NCBI GenBank assembly: GCA_051746985.1
Contig: JBNJFP010000007.1
Span: 1 to 64,000, forward strand
DNA: 64,000 nucleotides
Direction of reading: 5' to 3'
Origin: Fodinibius sp051746985
GTDB taxonomy: Bacteria; Bacteroidota; Rhodothermia; Balneolales; Balneolaceae
The position numbers and the translations under genes are program-made. Of this stretch, positions 45,338 through 55,109 are shown piece by piece. Every line of letters starts with the position of its first letter. The first letter of the stretch is position 1. A model generated the notes under the pieces. It was not told the origin of the DNA. It worked only from the letters and a program-made list of their open reading frames with translations, and did no database searches.

Positions 45338-45913
45338 TTACCCTTGAAGGGTATCCAACGAGCGGCGATCAGCTTCATCAAGGTGACTGCGAAACGTGCT
45401 GACGGTTTCGCCGGTAATTTTTTTGAACTGGTTCGACAGGTACTGCACGCTACTATAGTTCAGCTTCCAGGCGATCTCACTCAGGGTCATCTCTTGATAA
45501 GTAAGCAACTCCTTAACCCGCTCAATTTTCAAATTGATGAGATATTTTTCAATTGTGGCTTCGGCATTCTTAGAAAAATAATCGCTCAGATAGGCATAAT
45601 TGTAACTGAGTTTGTCTTCCAGATATTCCGATATATTCTGGGGATGCTCACTCTCCTCAATATGCTCCAGGTAAGCTATAAGATGTACTTTAATGCGCTC
45701 CAAAAGCTGATCTTTTTTGGTCGTAATCAACTCAAAACCCTTTTCATTGAGCCGGGCTGCAATTGTTTTAAGCTCTTTCGAATCTGGCGATTCCTCGATC
45801 TGGGCCTCTCCAAGCAAAACCGAATCCACAGCATATCCGAGATCGGTAAGCTCATTGCGAACCGTCATAATACAGCGGTCGCACACCATATTTTTTATTC
45901 GAAGCGTAGCCAT
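45338..45913 (-). CDS. AraC-family regulator with N-terminal HMA-like domain
   Basis: This 191-residue protein has a ferredoxin-like N-terminal domain with a CxxC (KNMVCDRCIMTV, residues 7-18), as in heavy-metal-associated domains. It is followed by an AraC-type helix-turn-helix half (KIERVKELLTYQEMTLSEIA and then WKLNYSSVQYLSNQFKKITG). It lies about 100 nt upstream of copA on the same strand. Such HMA-AraC proteins recur next to copper genes in Bacteroidota and probably sense Cu+ through the CxxC. Metal sensing is inferred from family context. Confidence 0.85.
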   Translation of the reverse strand: MATLRIKNMVCDRCIMTVRNELTDLGYAVDSVLLGEAQIEESPDSKELKTIAARLNEKGFELITTKKDQLLERIKVHLIAYLEHIEESEHPQNISEYLEDKLSYNYAYLSDYFSKNAEATIEKYLINLKIERVKELLTYQEMTLSEIAWKLNYSSVQYLSNQFKKITGETVSTFRSHLDEADRRSLDTLQG

Positions 45914-45973
45914 AGAAATTGTTAAACGACTAAGAATACCATTTCGTTTACTTTTGACAACATCCTAAAATAC

Positions 45974-46006
45974 AAACCCTGCCAAGGTATGGAACTCTGA
46001 CAGGGT
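45974..46006 (-). terminator. Hairpin after glmS, probable terminator
   Basis: AACCCTGCCA and TGACAGGGTT form a 10-bp stem with one mismatch and a 13-nt loop, 25 nt after the glmS stop codon on the minus strand. The T-tract is poor, so it is less certain than the others. Confidence 0.5.
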
Positions 46007-46031
46007 TAATCAAAGTAATTTAGAGCAACGC

Positions 46032-47876
46032 CTACTCTACCGTCACACTTTTTGCCAGGTTTCGCGGCTGATCAACATTACAACCACGATTGACCGCAAT
46101 ATAATAGGAGAGCAACTGTAACGGAATGGACGTCAACAGCGGTGACAAACAATCTTCGGTTTCTGGAATGGGGCACGAAAATTCTGACAAATCAATAACT
46201 TCGTTATTATCTTCACCAGTAATCGAAATAATTCGTCCATTTCGCGCTTTCACCTCCTCAATATTGCTGATCATCTTTTCATTGGTATGATCCGTAGCCG
46301 CAATTACCACCACTGGCATCATCTCGTCGATAAGTGCAATGGGACCGTGCTTCATCTCCGCTGCCGGATACCCTTCGGCATGGATATACGAAATCTCTTT
46401 TAGTTTTAGCGCTCCCTCCAGGGCCACAGGAAAATTATACGTACGTCCCAAGTACAAAAAGTTGGGCGCATACGTAAACAGCTTGGCCATTTCTTTAATC
46501 GACTCACTGTTATCCAAAATATTTTGCACTTTTTCAGGGATACGATCCAGCTCTTCAATCAACCGGGCCGCATAATCAGGATCGATAGTTCCACGTCGCT
46601 GTCCAAGTGTAATTGCCATCATTGCCAGCACCGAAACCTGCGTCGTAAATGCTTTTGTAGATGCAACCCCAATTTCAGGTCCGGCATGCGTATAAACACC
46701 TGCATCAGTATCACGCGCAATGGTTGATCCCACAACATTACACACGCCCAGCGCCAGTGCACCGCGCTCTTTGGCTGTTCTAAGGGCAGCCAATGTGTCT
46801 GCGGTTTCACCACTTTGCGATATCACCAGCATGATATCTTCTTCATCAATCAGTGCCTCGCGATAGCGAAACTCTGAAGCATATTCAACCTCGACAGAAA
46901 GTTTGGCCAGATGTTCAAACAGATATTCTGCAACCAATCCCGCATGCCAACTGGTACCACAAGCTGCTATAATAAGTCGTTTCGCATCAACCAACTTGTC
47001 AAGCACATCCACAAGACCTCCAAGCTGTATTGAATGATCCTTGACATTAAGACGTCCGCGCAGACAATCCGAGATGGCCCGTGGCTGCTCAAAAATCTCT
47101 TTAAGCATAAAGTGTGGGTAGCCGCCTTTCTCAATCTCATCAATACTCATGGCCAGCTCGTGGACTTTCTTGGTAAGTGGCTCATCTTTGATGGTTTTTA
47201 CCTCGTAACCATCCTTAGTCACAATAGCCATCTCTCCGTCATCCAAATACACGACTTTTTTTGTGTGCTCCACAATGGGAGAAGCATCCGAAGCCACGAA
47301 CATCTCCCCATCGCCGATACCCAACAACAATGGAGATCCTTTACGAGCCACAATTATGCGATTGGGTTCCTCGCTATTTAAAATGGCTAATCCGTAGGTA
47401 CCCACAACCTGTTGCAGCGCCAGTTGAACGGCCTGCTCAAACGTAATTTCCTCACCATTGCCATTCTCATAAATTTCTTCGATAAGCTGTGCGATAACCT
47501 CAGTATCGGTGTCTGTATGAAAGGTTCGTCCCTTATTCTTCAGCTCCTTTTTGAGGGTATTATAATTTTCAATAATTCCATTGTGAACAAGCGCTATCTT
47601 TCCCGATTCACTAACGTGTGGGTGTGAATTGATATCGTTTGGCGCACCGTGAGTAGCCCACCTTGTGTGCCCAATTCCTACTAATCCATCACTGGGTTCT
47701 GCATTTAATTTTTTTCTAAGGGTTTGAACCTTGCCCTTCCCTTTCTTGATATCGAGTTGACCATTAAGCAATGCAATACCCGCCGAGTCGTATCCGCGAT
47801 ATTCGAGGCGCTCAAGCCCCTTAACAATGATATCACTCGCCTCTTTTTCTCCAATATATCCTACAATTCCACACAT
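46032..47876 (-). CDS. glmS: Glutamine-fructose-6-phosphate aminotransferase (isomerising)
   Basis: GlmS makes glucosamine-6-phosphate from fructose-6-phosphate and glutamine, the first step to UDP-GlcNAc for peptidoglycan and LPS. The 614-residue protein starts MCGIVGYIG with the Cys2 nucleophile (after Met removal) of the glutaminase domain. Two SIS domains follow, with IIAACGTSWHAGLVAEYL and ISQSGETADTLAALR, and it ends in PRNLAKSVTVE. It is divergent, by 135 nt, from a GlmU-like gene of the same pathway; no glmS ribozyme is seen in that spacer. Confidence 0.97.
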   Translation of the reverse strand: MCGIVGYIGEKEASDIIVKGLERLEYRGYDSAGIALLNGQLDIKKGKGKVQTLRKKLNAEPSDGLVGIGHTRWATHGAPNDINSHPHVSESGKIALVHNGIIENYNTLKKELKNKGRTFHTDTDTEVIAQLIEEIYENGNGEEITFEQAVQLALQQVVGTYGLAILNSEEPNRIIVARKGSPLLLGIGDGEMFVASDASPIVEHTKKVVYLDDGEMAIVTKDGYEVKTIKDEPLTKKVHELAMSIDEIEKGGYPHFMLKEIFEQPRAISDCLRGRLNVKDHSIQLGGLVDVLDKLVDAKRLIIAACGTSWHAGLVAEYLFEHLAKLSVEVEYASEFRYREALIDEEDIMLVISQSGETADTLAALRTAKERGALALGVCNVVGSTIARDTDAGVYTHAGPEIGVASTKAFTTQVSVLAMMAITLGQRRGTIDPDYAARLIEELDRIPEKVQNILDNSESIKEMAKLFTYAPNFLYLGRTYNFPVALEGALKLKEISYIHAEGYPAAEMKHGPIALIDEMMPVVVIAATDHTNEKMISNIEEVKARNGRIISITGEDNNEVIDLSEFSCPIPETEDCLSPLLTSIPLQLLSYYIAVNRGCNVDQPRNLAKSVTVE

Positions 47877-48011
47877 ATATGTTTTAGTATTATTGTATTT
47901 GTTTGCTGATTCTTATACTGTCTCTCAAGATAGAGATTTGAACAACGGTAAAGTTATCATTCTGACAGATATTTTAAAATAATTATCATATTCAAAAAGT
48001 AGGCCAAAACA

Positions 48012-49217
48012 ATGCAACTCTGTTTCTTTGAAGACTCACACGCCAGTACGTTCCATCCCCTCACGCTTACACGGCCGATCGACGATCTGCGTCTCGGCAT
48101 TTTAACAATTTCCGAAAAGTGGAAAAAAGCACTAAATCCATCACAAGTGAATCGAATAGTGCGTTCTGAGTTGTCTGGCGTCTTTGAATCCGGTTCTATT
48201 AACACGGACCAAAATTGTATTTGGATTAACAGTCGGTATCTGCCCACGGCTAAACTAATCAACCAAATCAACGAACTTAGCCAGGGACAGTACCTGCAAT
48301 ATAACGACACGCCCGTTGCAGCCAAGGTTGGGGGCAGCGTTTCACAACAATGGCTCGAAGATGGAGCACCCGACTTCAACACCCTTTTTGTGCTCGAATC
48401 GACCGACTTTTTTGCTATTAATAATCTCTGGGATCTGTTTCAACTTAACGGCCGAGAGATTACGCGCGATATCGAACTCATGAATCCCCCAAAAAACAAC
48501 AGTACAAATATTTCTGACCAAGCCGTGCTCGAAAATCGAGGTCATATTTATATCGAAGAAGGAACAACTATTGAGGCAGGATGTGTGCTCAATGCATCCA
48601 AAGGACCTATTTATGTTGGCAAAAATGCAACCATTATGGCCGGATCGGTCATTCGCGGTCCGGTAGCTATTTGTGAAGATGCCATTGTCAAACTTGGCGC
48701 TCGCATTTATGGAGAAACAACCATTGGTCCGGTTTGTAAGGTCGGAGGCGAAGTGAGCAACACCCTCTTTCACTCGTACTCCAATAAGGCACATGATGGA
48801 TATATCGGCAATTCGGTAGTGGGTCAATGGTGTAATTTTGGAGCAGGTACAACCATATCCAACTTAAAAACTAACTACAGCAATATTAAAATAGCCGATT
48901 GGAAAACAGGCGAAGAATTTGATACCGGCCAGCAATTTTTTGGGGTTATCTTTGGTGACCATTCTAAAACCGCCATTAACTCGGTAATAAATTCCGGAAC
49001 AATTTGCGGCGTTCACTGCAATCTTTTGTCGAGAGATTTCCCTCCCAAAATGATTCCCTCGTTCAGCTGGGTAGGCTCCAATGTTATCCAAACCTATAGG
49101 CTTGACAAAGCTTTTCAATCTGTAGAATCCATGATGGGGCGCCGCAATGTTTCACTAACAGAAGAGTATCGGAACATGCTAAACCATATTTTCGAACACC
49201 GGGATTCCCCACAGTAG
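48012..49217 (+). CDS. GlmU-family putative sugar nucleotidyltransferase
   Basis: A 401-residue protein with an N-terminal nucleotidyltransferase-like domain (FEDSHASTFHPLTLTRPIDD) and a C-terminal left-handed beta-helix of hexapeptide repeats (GHIYIEEGTTIEAGCVLNAS, ATIMAGSVIRGP). This group is found in Bacteroidota and differs from classical GlmU, so it may not be the bifunctional N-acetylglucosamine-1-phosphate uridyltransferase. Divergent placement beside glmS suggests amino-sugar activation. Its stop codon abuts that of the SLC13 gene. Confidence 0.85.
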   Translation: MQLCFFEDSHASTFHPLTLTRPIDDLRLGILTISEKWKKALNPSQVNRIVRSELSGVFESGSINTDQNCIWINSRYLPTAKLINQINELSQGQYLQYNDTPVAAKVGGSVSQQWLEDGAPDFNTLFVLESTDFFAINNLWDLFQLNGREITRDIELMNPPKNNSTNISDQAVLENRGHIYIEEGTTIEAGCVLNASKGPIYVGKNATIMAGSVIRGPVAICEDAIVKLGARIYGETTIGPVCKVGGEVSNTLFHSYSNKAHDGYIGNSVVGQWCNFGAGTTISNLKTNYSNIKIADWKTGEEFDTGQQFFGVIFGDHSKTAINSVINSGTICGVHCNLLSRDFPPKMIPSFSWVGSNVIQTYRLDKAFQSVESMMGRRNVSLTEEYRNMLNHIFEHRDSPQ

Positions 49218-50690
49218 CTAAGACGCCCATGACGGCAGCTGTCCCACCTCAATTCCAAACACAAATTGTATAAGCGTAAACGCCGCTGTCGTAAGCAGTA
49301 TAATAAAGGTGAGATTAAGCCATAGCCCTGCTTTCGACATTTCTGGGATGGTAATTTTTCCACTGCCATAAACGATAGCATTTGGCGGCGTTGCCACGGG
49401 AAGCATAAAAGCACAGCTTGCCCCTATAGCCGCGGGAACGGCCAACAATAAGGGATTTTCGCCAAGACCTATGGCAACCGAGGCCAAAATAGGCAAAAAA
49501 GCTGCTGCAGTGGCGGTATTGCTCGTGATTTCTGTTAAAAAGATCATTAGCAGCAGTACCAGGCCAACCAGTAAAAATAGCGGCCAGTTTGTAAAGGCTC
49601 CCACGCCTCCGCCAATCCATTCAGCTAACCCTGTGCTGCTTATTGCAGAAGCCAGGCTCAATCCACCCCCGAATAAAATAAGAACACCCCACGGCAGCGA
49701 CTGTACATCCGGCCAGCTGAGTAAAAATTGTCGTTCTTTGAACTTAACAGGAATTAAAAACATGGCCACACCCCCGCCAATGGCAATTCCCGCATCTGAT
49801 AACCCAGGAACAACTTCCGAAAGTAACGGGCGGAACATCCAGCAGATCGCCGTGAGTGAAAACACCCAGGCCACCTTTTTCTCAGCATTACTCATTACTC
49901 CCAAATCCGACAACTTCCGCTGAATCAGTTGCTGTCCACCGGCAAGCGATTGCTGCCGAATGGGATACAATATTTTAGTGAGCATCCAATACGCAACGGG
50001 AAGCGCTATGATCACAAACGGTACCCCAACCTTCATCCACTCGACAAAACCGATCTCCAAACCATAATTCTCATTCATAAAACCAGCTAACAACGCATTT
50101 GGCGGCGTTCCAATCAGCGTCCCCACTCCACCGATGTTACAGCCGTAGGCAATGCTCAATACCAACACAATTTCGAAATTTCTTTTGCTCCGCTCCTCAT
50201 CCTGGTTTTCAGACAGATGTAAAATTGAAAGTCCAATCGGCAACATCATCAAGGCCGTAGCCGTATTGCTTACCCACATGCTCAAAAAAGCCGATGCCAA
50301 CATAAATCCCAAAATTATAGAGGCAGGATTTACGCCCACAAAACCGACGATATTTAACGCAATGCGTTTATGCAGGTCCCACTTTTCCATGGCAATAGCA
50401 ATAAAAAATCCCCCCATAAAAAGAAAAATCAACGGATTCGCATATGGCGTCGTTGCATCGCTAACCTCCACCACTCCTAATATCGGTAACAATACTACCG
50501 GCAAAAGAGAAGTCACCGGAATGGGTAGCGCCTCGGTAATCCACCAAATGGCCATCAACGCCCCCACCGCAGCTGTGTGCCAGCCCGCTGCAGACAACCC
50601 TTCAGGGGCGGACACATATAGCATCCCCAAAAACACCACCGTCCCCAGTAGCAATCCCAGCACATCCCTTCCAAAAGCAAATATTTTCAT
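49218..50690 (-). CDS. SLC13/DASS family sodium-coupled anion transporter
   Basis: This 490-residue inner-membrane symporter has about eleven helices. The duplicated SNT motifs, SNTATALMMLPIG and TSNTATAAAFLPI, bind Na+ and substrate in this family. Substrates are dicarboxylates, sulfate or similar anions; which one cannot be told. The family fits the sodium economy suggested by NhaC and the SSS gene. Confidence 0.92.
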   Translation of the reverse strand: MKIFAFGRDVLGLLLGTVVFLGMLYVSAPEGLSAAGWHTAAVGALMAIWWITEALPIPVTSLLPVVLLPILGVVEVSDATTPYANPLIFLFMGGFFIAIAMEKWDLHKRIALNIVGFVGVNPASIILGFMLASAFLSMWVSNTATALMMLPIGLSILHLSENQDEERSKRNFEIVLVLSIAYGCNIGGVGTLIGTPPNALLAGFMNENYGLEIGFVEWMKVGVPFVIIALPVAYWMLTKILYPIRQQSLAGGQQLIQRKLSDLGVMSNAEKKVAWVFSLTAICWMFRPLLSEVVPGLSDAGIAIGGGVAMFLIPVKFKERQFLLSWPDVQSLPWGVLILFGGGLSLASAISSTGLAEWIGGGVGAFTNWPLFLLVGLVLLLMIFLTEITSNTATAAAFLPILASVAIGLGENPLLLAVPAAIGASCAFMLPVATPPNAIVYGSGKITIPEMSKAGLWLNLTFIILLTTAAFTLIQFVFGIEVGQLPSWAS

Positions 50691-50928
50691 CTATTATAAA
50701 TCGAATTAAATTTCTCGGCTGCCCATCGCTCAGATGCAAAATGAGAGATCATTATAAGAGATATTCCGCCGATTTTGAATTATTAATAGGTATTATGCTC
50801 AAAGAACCGTACCTTGAGATGTTACATTTAATTACCCACCTACTACGTATATTTTTTGGAACGACGCGTTAATTCAACTCCTTTCATCTGATACTGCCCA
50901 TAGGTGTACACAAAGACAAAGTTATATT

Positions 50929-51144
50929 ATGACACAAGGCAAAATAAAATTTTTCGACACTAAGAAAGGATTTGGATTTATCGCACCAGATGATGGCGGC
51001 GATGATATTTTCGTCCACAGAAACAATGTCGAGAATCTTGACTACAACCAAGGACTTGAAGACGGCGAAGCCGTTGAGTTCGAAGTCGAAGAGACTCCAA
51101 AAGGCTTAAGCGCAACAAACGTTACAAGCTTGGACTATAAATAG
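50929..51144 (+). CDS. Cold-shock domain protein
   Basis: The 71-residue protein has the RNA-binding motifs KGFGFIAPD (RNP1) and DIFVHRNNV (RNP2) of the CspA family. It binds single-stranded RNA or DNA and melts RNA structure. About 70 nt of AT-rich sequence without an ORF precede the start, possibly a thermosensing 5' UTR as in known csp mRNAs, but no structure is proven. A terminator follows. Confidence 0.95.
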   Translation: MTQGKIKFFDTKKGFGFIAPDDGGDDIFVHRNNVENLDYNQGLEDGEAVEFEVEETPKGLSATNVTSLDYK

Positions 51145-51170
51145 TCCACAAAAAAATCTTTTTAGATTTC

Positions 51171-51198
51171 AAAGCCCACTTTATAGTGGGCTTTTTTT
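51171..51198 (+). terminator. Intrinsic terminator after the cold-shock gene
   Basis: Perfect 10-bp stem AAAGCCCACT/AGTGGGCTTT with a 4-nt loop, followed by a T-run. Confidence 0.9.
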
Positions 51199-51531
51199 AT
51201 TTACCATCAGCCTTCTGCCTGCCGCGGCCTGTAACTTTTTTACTCACCCTCGTTTTTTAGTGGGACTTTTTTATCTGGTAAATCCCATTAAGATATCCCA
51301 ACTGTGATCCATCTCACATCCGCTGCAAACGATCAGTTATATTTAATAAAAATAACATCATGCTGCTATCATTTAACTTGCTGAAAATGCTCACTCGGTA
51401 AAAAAGCAGATATCACCCTAACACATTTACGGAAATCCCTTACAAAACCACCTGGTCCTCGGCATGTTTATTGAGCCCATTGTACGGTTAACAGTACACC
51501 CAAAAACCACTAACCAGGTAATTACACAAAT
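51199..51531. other. Intergenic region without a recognised feature
   Basis: About 330 nt between the cold-shock terminator and the Ig-like lipoprotein gene. No credible ORF, RNA or repeat is seen; it must hold the promoter of the next gene. Confidence 0.6.
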
Positions 51532-52779
51532 ATGGGCCGCCATTCACAAAACATACAACCTTCCCTTCATCCATATTACACTCTTATCATCTGCAACATT
51601 GTGCTGTTCATCTTTACTGGCTGCAATGATCCCAATTCACCCGAGTTATCAGAGTCGCTTGCCAGAAACAATTTGACTCCCTTAGAAGTGATAGAAACTA
51701 CACCCCCCGATGGTGCTCAAGACATTGAACTAAACACCTATATACAAGCTTTATTTAACACTACTCTTGACTCAGCCAGTATTACTGATTCCACCTTCAT
51801 CATCCAAGAGGGGACCACTACCGTAGAAGGATCATTTTCTCATAACGACAGTGCCCTTACTTTTTATCCTTCCAACAGGTTTCAACGAGATCAAACGATC
51901 ATCGCTACCGTATCCTCAGAAATTGCCGATACTCAGGGTACCACCTTGAACCAGAATTTTGAATGGAGTTTTACCACAAGACCACCAACCACCGAAGAAC
52001 GAACACCTCCTACTGTCAGTACAACCAATCCACCGCACGGAGCCACCGACATTTCTCCACAAACTGATATTACCGCACACTTCAACAAACCACTCAATCC
52101 CAAAACGATAAACAGTAACAGTTTTCTACTGCAATTGGGCAGCTCCATTATTTCGGGCTCTGTTGACTACGATGACGATACTGCTGTTTTTGATCCCTCG
52201 GGACTATTGCGCGAAGGGGAAACCTATACCGTAACAATAACTGATGATGTACAGGACCTATACGGCAATCCGCTCACAAATACGCAAAACTGGAATTTTA
52301 CGATTAAAAAACCCGATCGTACTCCTCCCCGAATCATCAGCACCAACCCCGATAACAATGGCGACGATGTGCCGGTTAATATCCAGATAACGGCAACATT
52401 CAGCGAAGCCATGGATCAGGCTACCATAAACCGTGAAACCTTTACCCTTTATGAACGGCATCGTGGAAAATTCCGAAAAATTTCCGGCACGGTTAACTAC
52501 TCAGGAACAACGGCTCAGTTTAAACCCAGCAGCAACCTGCGAGATGATAAAGACTACATAGCTGTGATCAGTGCCAACGTTAGTGACTTGTCAGGCAATG
52601 CCCTCGGCGACTCGTACCGCTGGAGTTTTGAAACCGATGATGATGATGANNNNNNNNNNNNNNNNNNNNNNNNNNNNNNNNNNNNNNNNNNNNNNNNNNN
52701 NNNNNNNNNNNNNNNNNNNNNNNNNNNNNNNNNNNNNNNNNNNNNNNNNGACGATGATGACGATGATGACGATGACTAA
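51532..52779 (+). CDS. Lipoprotein with three SbsA-type Ig-like domains and poly-Asp tail
   Basis: A lipobox (LFIFTGC, Cys about residue 31) marks an exported lipoprotein. Three repeats of the Big_5/SbsA Ig-like type follow, each starting PPxxxxTxPxxG and containing 'ALTFYPSNRF' or 'AQFKPSSNLRDD' and a closing WxF(T/E). The C-terminus is a run of Asp encoded by GAT/GAC repeats, broken by a 100-N gap, so its real length is unknown. It probably acts at the cell surface in adhesion or calcium binding; this is inferred. Confidence 0.8.
   Translation: MGRHSQNIQPSLHPYYTLIICNIVLFIFTGCNDPNSPELSESLARNNLTPLEVIETTPPDGAQDIELNTYIQALFNTTLDSASITDSTFIIQEGTTTVEGSFSHNDSALTFYPSNRFQRDQTIIATVSSEIADTQGTTLNQNFEWSFTTRPPTTEERTPPTVSTTNPPHGATDISPQTDITAHFNKPLNPKTINSNSFLLQLGSSIISGSVDYDDDTAVFDPSGLLREGETYTVTITDDVQDLYGNPLTNTQNWNFTIKKPDRTPPRIISTNPDNNGDDVPVNIQITATFSEAMDQATINRETFTLYERHRGKFRKISGTVNYSGTTAQFKPSSNLRDDKDYIAVISANVSDLSGNALGDSYRWSFETDDDDXXXXXXXXXXXXXXXXXXXXXXXXXXXXXXXXXXDDDDDDDDD
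52650..52749. other. Assembly gap 5 (100 N), real, in GAT/GAC repeat
   Basis: Unlike the other four gaps, the flanks do not share 99 bp. Both sides consist of GAT/GAC triplets, so the assembler probably failed on a low-complexity repeat. The amount of missing sequence is unknown. Confidence 0.8.
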
Positions 52780-52881
52780 ATCATTAGTCAGTCTCGTTGT
52801 TTTTCCATAACAGACGAACAAAATATCGATCATCCATTTCAAATTAGTGTTGAAACTCCTATATTTGACACGCTGAAAATT

Positions 52882-52970
52882 AGCCCAAGTGGCGGAATTG
52901 GTAGACGCGCATGCTTCAGGAGCATGTGGGGATTATCCCCGTGAAGGTTCGAGTCCTTTCTTGGGCACCA
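52882..52970 (+). tRNA. tRNA-Leu (anticodon CAG)
   Basis: Acceptor stem GCCCAAG/CTTGGGC and an encoded CCA end. The anticodon stem CATGC/GCATG holds the loop TTCAGGA, so the anticodon is CAG (reads CUG). A long variable arm (GGGGATTATCCCC) marks the type II tRNA class, and GGTTCGAGTCC is the T-arm. It stands alone between protein genes. Confidence 0.97.
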
Positions 52971-53052
52971 TAACCCTTGTAAGTCATTGGCTTGCAAGGT
53001 TTTTTTCTTTAAACACCTTCCCAAGGTTATGGTACCTTATTCTCTTCCGGTA

Positions 53053-53517
53053 ATGAAAAATGTCGATATGAGAATACTCGCCATCAGCTTTATTGTCTTT
53101 TTCATCACTGCCTGTGCTTCGTCGCTCCCTCCGGCCGAGCCCACTTCCAAAATGATGGATGAAGCCGATGCCATTATTCTTACCATCGAAGGAGATCCAG
53201 AAACGGTTTATCGGGATTTACAAAAACACTTCGGAAACCAGGAATTTACCGTTATCGAATCCGAAGAACATCCCAATAGAATAGAAACCCAGTACAAAAC
53301 TTTTGGTCCACTAATGCTGGGCATCTGGGGTAGTTATTCGATGAAAATTACGGCGCAGGTCAACGAATCCAGTATTACATTTAGGGGAGATCTCAGGAGC
53401 GGTACTGAAGTACAAAACAGCGGTGGAAAGAACAGCCCCATGCGCAGTGGATGGGATAAAATGGTAGAGATAGCACAACAGTTTCCTCATCAGGAAATCT
53501 ACTTCAGCAGAAACTGA
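53053..53517 (+). CDS. Uncharacterised lipoprotein
   Basis: About 154 residues. The ATG at 53053 is chosen because a lipoprotein signal follows (MRILAISFIVFFITACASS; Met at 53068 is an alternative), whereas the frame runs back to 52987 next to the tRNA. The rest is an alpha/beta protein of unknown family with no recognisable motif. The gene converges, almost without space, with the APH/ATPase gene. Confidence 0.65.
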   Translation: MKNVDMRILAISFIVFFITACASSLPPAEPTSKMMDEADAIILTIEGDPETVYRDLQKHFGNQEFTVIESEEHPNRIETQYKTFGPLMLGIWGSYSMKITAQVNESSITFRGDLRSGTEVQNSGGKNSPMRSGWDKMVEIAQQFPHQEIYFSRN

Positions 53518-53519
53518 GA

Positions 53520-55109
53520 TTACTCCATCCGTAGATTGTTTTCAGCAAGAGCTTCATATAATTCCGTAATTGTATTCGACAGCGGTTGGGCGGTATCAAC
53601 TTTTATCAAATGAGAAGCATCAATATCCGTGGGCAAATCATACTTTTTTTGAAGTGATTCGAAATCCTCCAGTCGCGCATCTGAAACTACTTTTTCATTG
53701 TCACGATTTTTCAGCCGTTCCCTCACGACATCATCCGGGGCCGTGGCCTCAACAAACAGGCAACCTGCTTCCAAATCTTGCAGGCGATCTACCAACCTTT
53801 GACGTGATTGCCGACTGCTGAAAGTAGCATCCAAAACCACGCTCTCACCATCGCCAAGCGCGGCTTCCATCTTATCCATTAGCGTGGCATAAGTTCTTTC
53901 GGACATCCGGCGGGAATACAGTTTGTCGCGCTCCTTTTTGGACGGTCGTTCTGTGAGAGGCAGGTTGGCCAGCTCTTTTCGAATGTGATCAGAGGAAAAA
54001 CGACTGAGCCCCAACGTCTGCTCAAAATGACGAGCCAGCGTGCTTTTTCCCGTTCCCACGCCGCCCATAAAAACAAGTACTTTGGGATGCGATCCCAGCA
54101 AGGCGTAGCGCAGGGAAAGGTTAAAATATTGTGATGCCGTTCGGGCGGCTTTCTCTCGCTCGGATTGTGGCACTTCCTGCTCTCCGCTCTGCAGGCTTTT
54201 CACCTTGCCCTTCACGTACGCACGGTAGCATTTATAAAAATCGATTATAGCCGACAGGCCGGGGTCATCCAGCTTTTTCGACATCTGATCCACAAAATAG
54301 CGCTCCTCACTCCACCGTCCGTTGAAATCCAAATCCATTGCCAGAAATGCCAAATCGACCGCTAAATCACCGTATCGAAATCGCTCATTAAACTCGATAC
54401 AGTCGTAAATTTGCACCTTTTCGGGTGTAATATGAATGTGCTCCAAGTGCAGGTCGCCATGACCGTCAACGATCCGTTCTTCGGCTATGCGGCGTTCAAA
54501 AAGGTCGGCATGTCGCTCAAAGTATTGATTCGTGAAATACTGAATCGCATCATAGGCATTTTGGGAGATCGTATCCCCAATAAAAGACTGCGTCTGCTCA
54601 AAATTTTCATCCGTATTAATTTTAATGGATGCAATTTTTCCATATTCCAGTATTTGCTCATCCGGCTGCTGATTGTTATAAAAATCTGCCAACTTATCGG
54701 CCACACGATCCAGATGTAATTTTGTCAGTGTATCATTTTCGAGGTAGGTGTGCAAAAAATATTCCTGTGCTAATTGCTTCATCTTCACCCCGTATTCCAC
54801 CACCGACTCGGCATCTGATTCTTCTTCCAAAAACTGAACCCCCTCTTCGGTTTCAATAACCGATGATACGCCCAGGTAAATATCATCCGAAAGCCTGCGA
54901 TTAAGCTCAACCTCACGATGACATAACCTCCGGCGTTTCTCCAACGTGCTGTAATCGAGAAATCCAAAATCGACAGACTTTTTAAATTTAAAAACGTAGG
55001 GTGGAGCGATAAACACATGGGAGATATGCGTTTGAATATGCTTCACAGAATCCGGTTGGTGCGGATACGAATTTTTATCCTTTAGGAATGTAATCAGCCG
55101 CGAATCCAT
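53520..55109 (-). CDS. Bifunctional aminoglycoside phosphotransferase-like / P-loop kinase
   Basis: The 529-residue protein joins two domains. The N-terminal APH-like domain carries FKFKKSVDFGFLDYSTLEKR and the catalytic HGDLHLEHIHI. The C-terminal kinase-like P-loop domain has VFMGGVGTGKSTLARH and a Zeta-toxin/PNK-like fold with SSDHIRKEL. Such fusions are common in bacteria and annotated as resistance-like proteins, but the physiological substrate is not known. True antibiotic resistance should not be assumed. Confidence 0.85.
   Translation of the reverse strand: MDSRLITFLKDKNSYPHQPDSVKHIQTHISHVFIAPPYVFKFKKSVDFGFLDYSTLEKRRRLCHREVELNRRLSDDIYLGVSSVIETEEGVQFLEEESDAESVVEYGVKMKQLAQEYFLHTYLENDTLTKLHLDRVADKLADFYNNQQPDEQILEYGKIASIKINTDENFEQTQSFIGDTISQNAYDAIQYFTNQYFERHADLFERRIAEERIVDGHGDLHLEHIHITPEKVQIYDCIEFNERFRYGDLAVDLAFLAMDLDFNGRWSEERYFVDQMSKKLDDPGLSAIIDFYKCYRAYVKGKVKSLQSGEQEVPQSEREKAARTASQYFNLSLRYALLGSHPKVLVFMGGVGTGKSTLARHFEQTLGLSRFSSDHIRKELANLPLTERPSKKERDKLYSRRMSERTYATLMDKMEAALGDGESVVLDATFSSRQSRQRLVDRLQDLEAGCLFVEATAPDDVVRERLKNRDNEKVVSDARLEDFESLQKKYDLPTDIDASHLIKVDTAQPLSNTITELYEALAENNLRME

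Noticed and set aside
47877..48011. A glmS ribozyme upstream of glmS
   Set aside because: The 135-nt spacer shows no glmS ribozyme core, and these ribozymes are known mainly from Firmicutes.
53520..55109. Aminoglycoside resistance gene
   Set aside because: The APH-like domain belongs to a fusion family with a P-loop kinase; similarity of fold alone does not show resistance.
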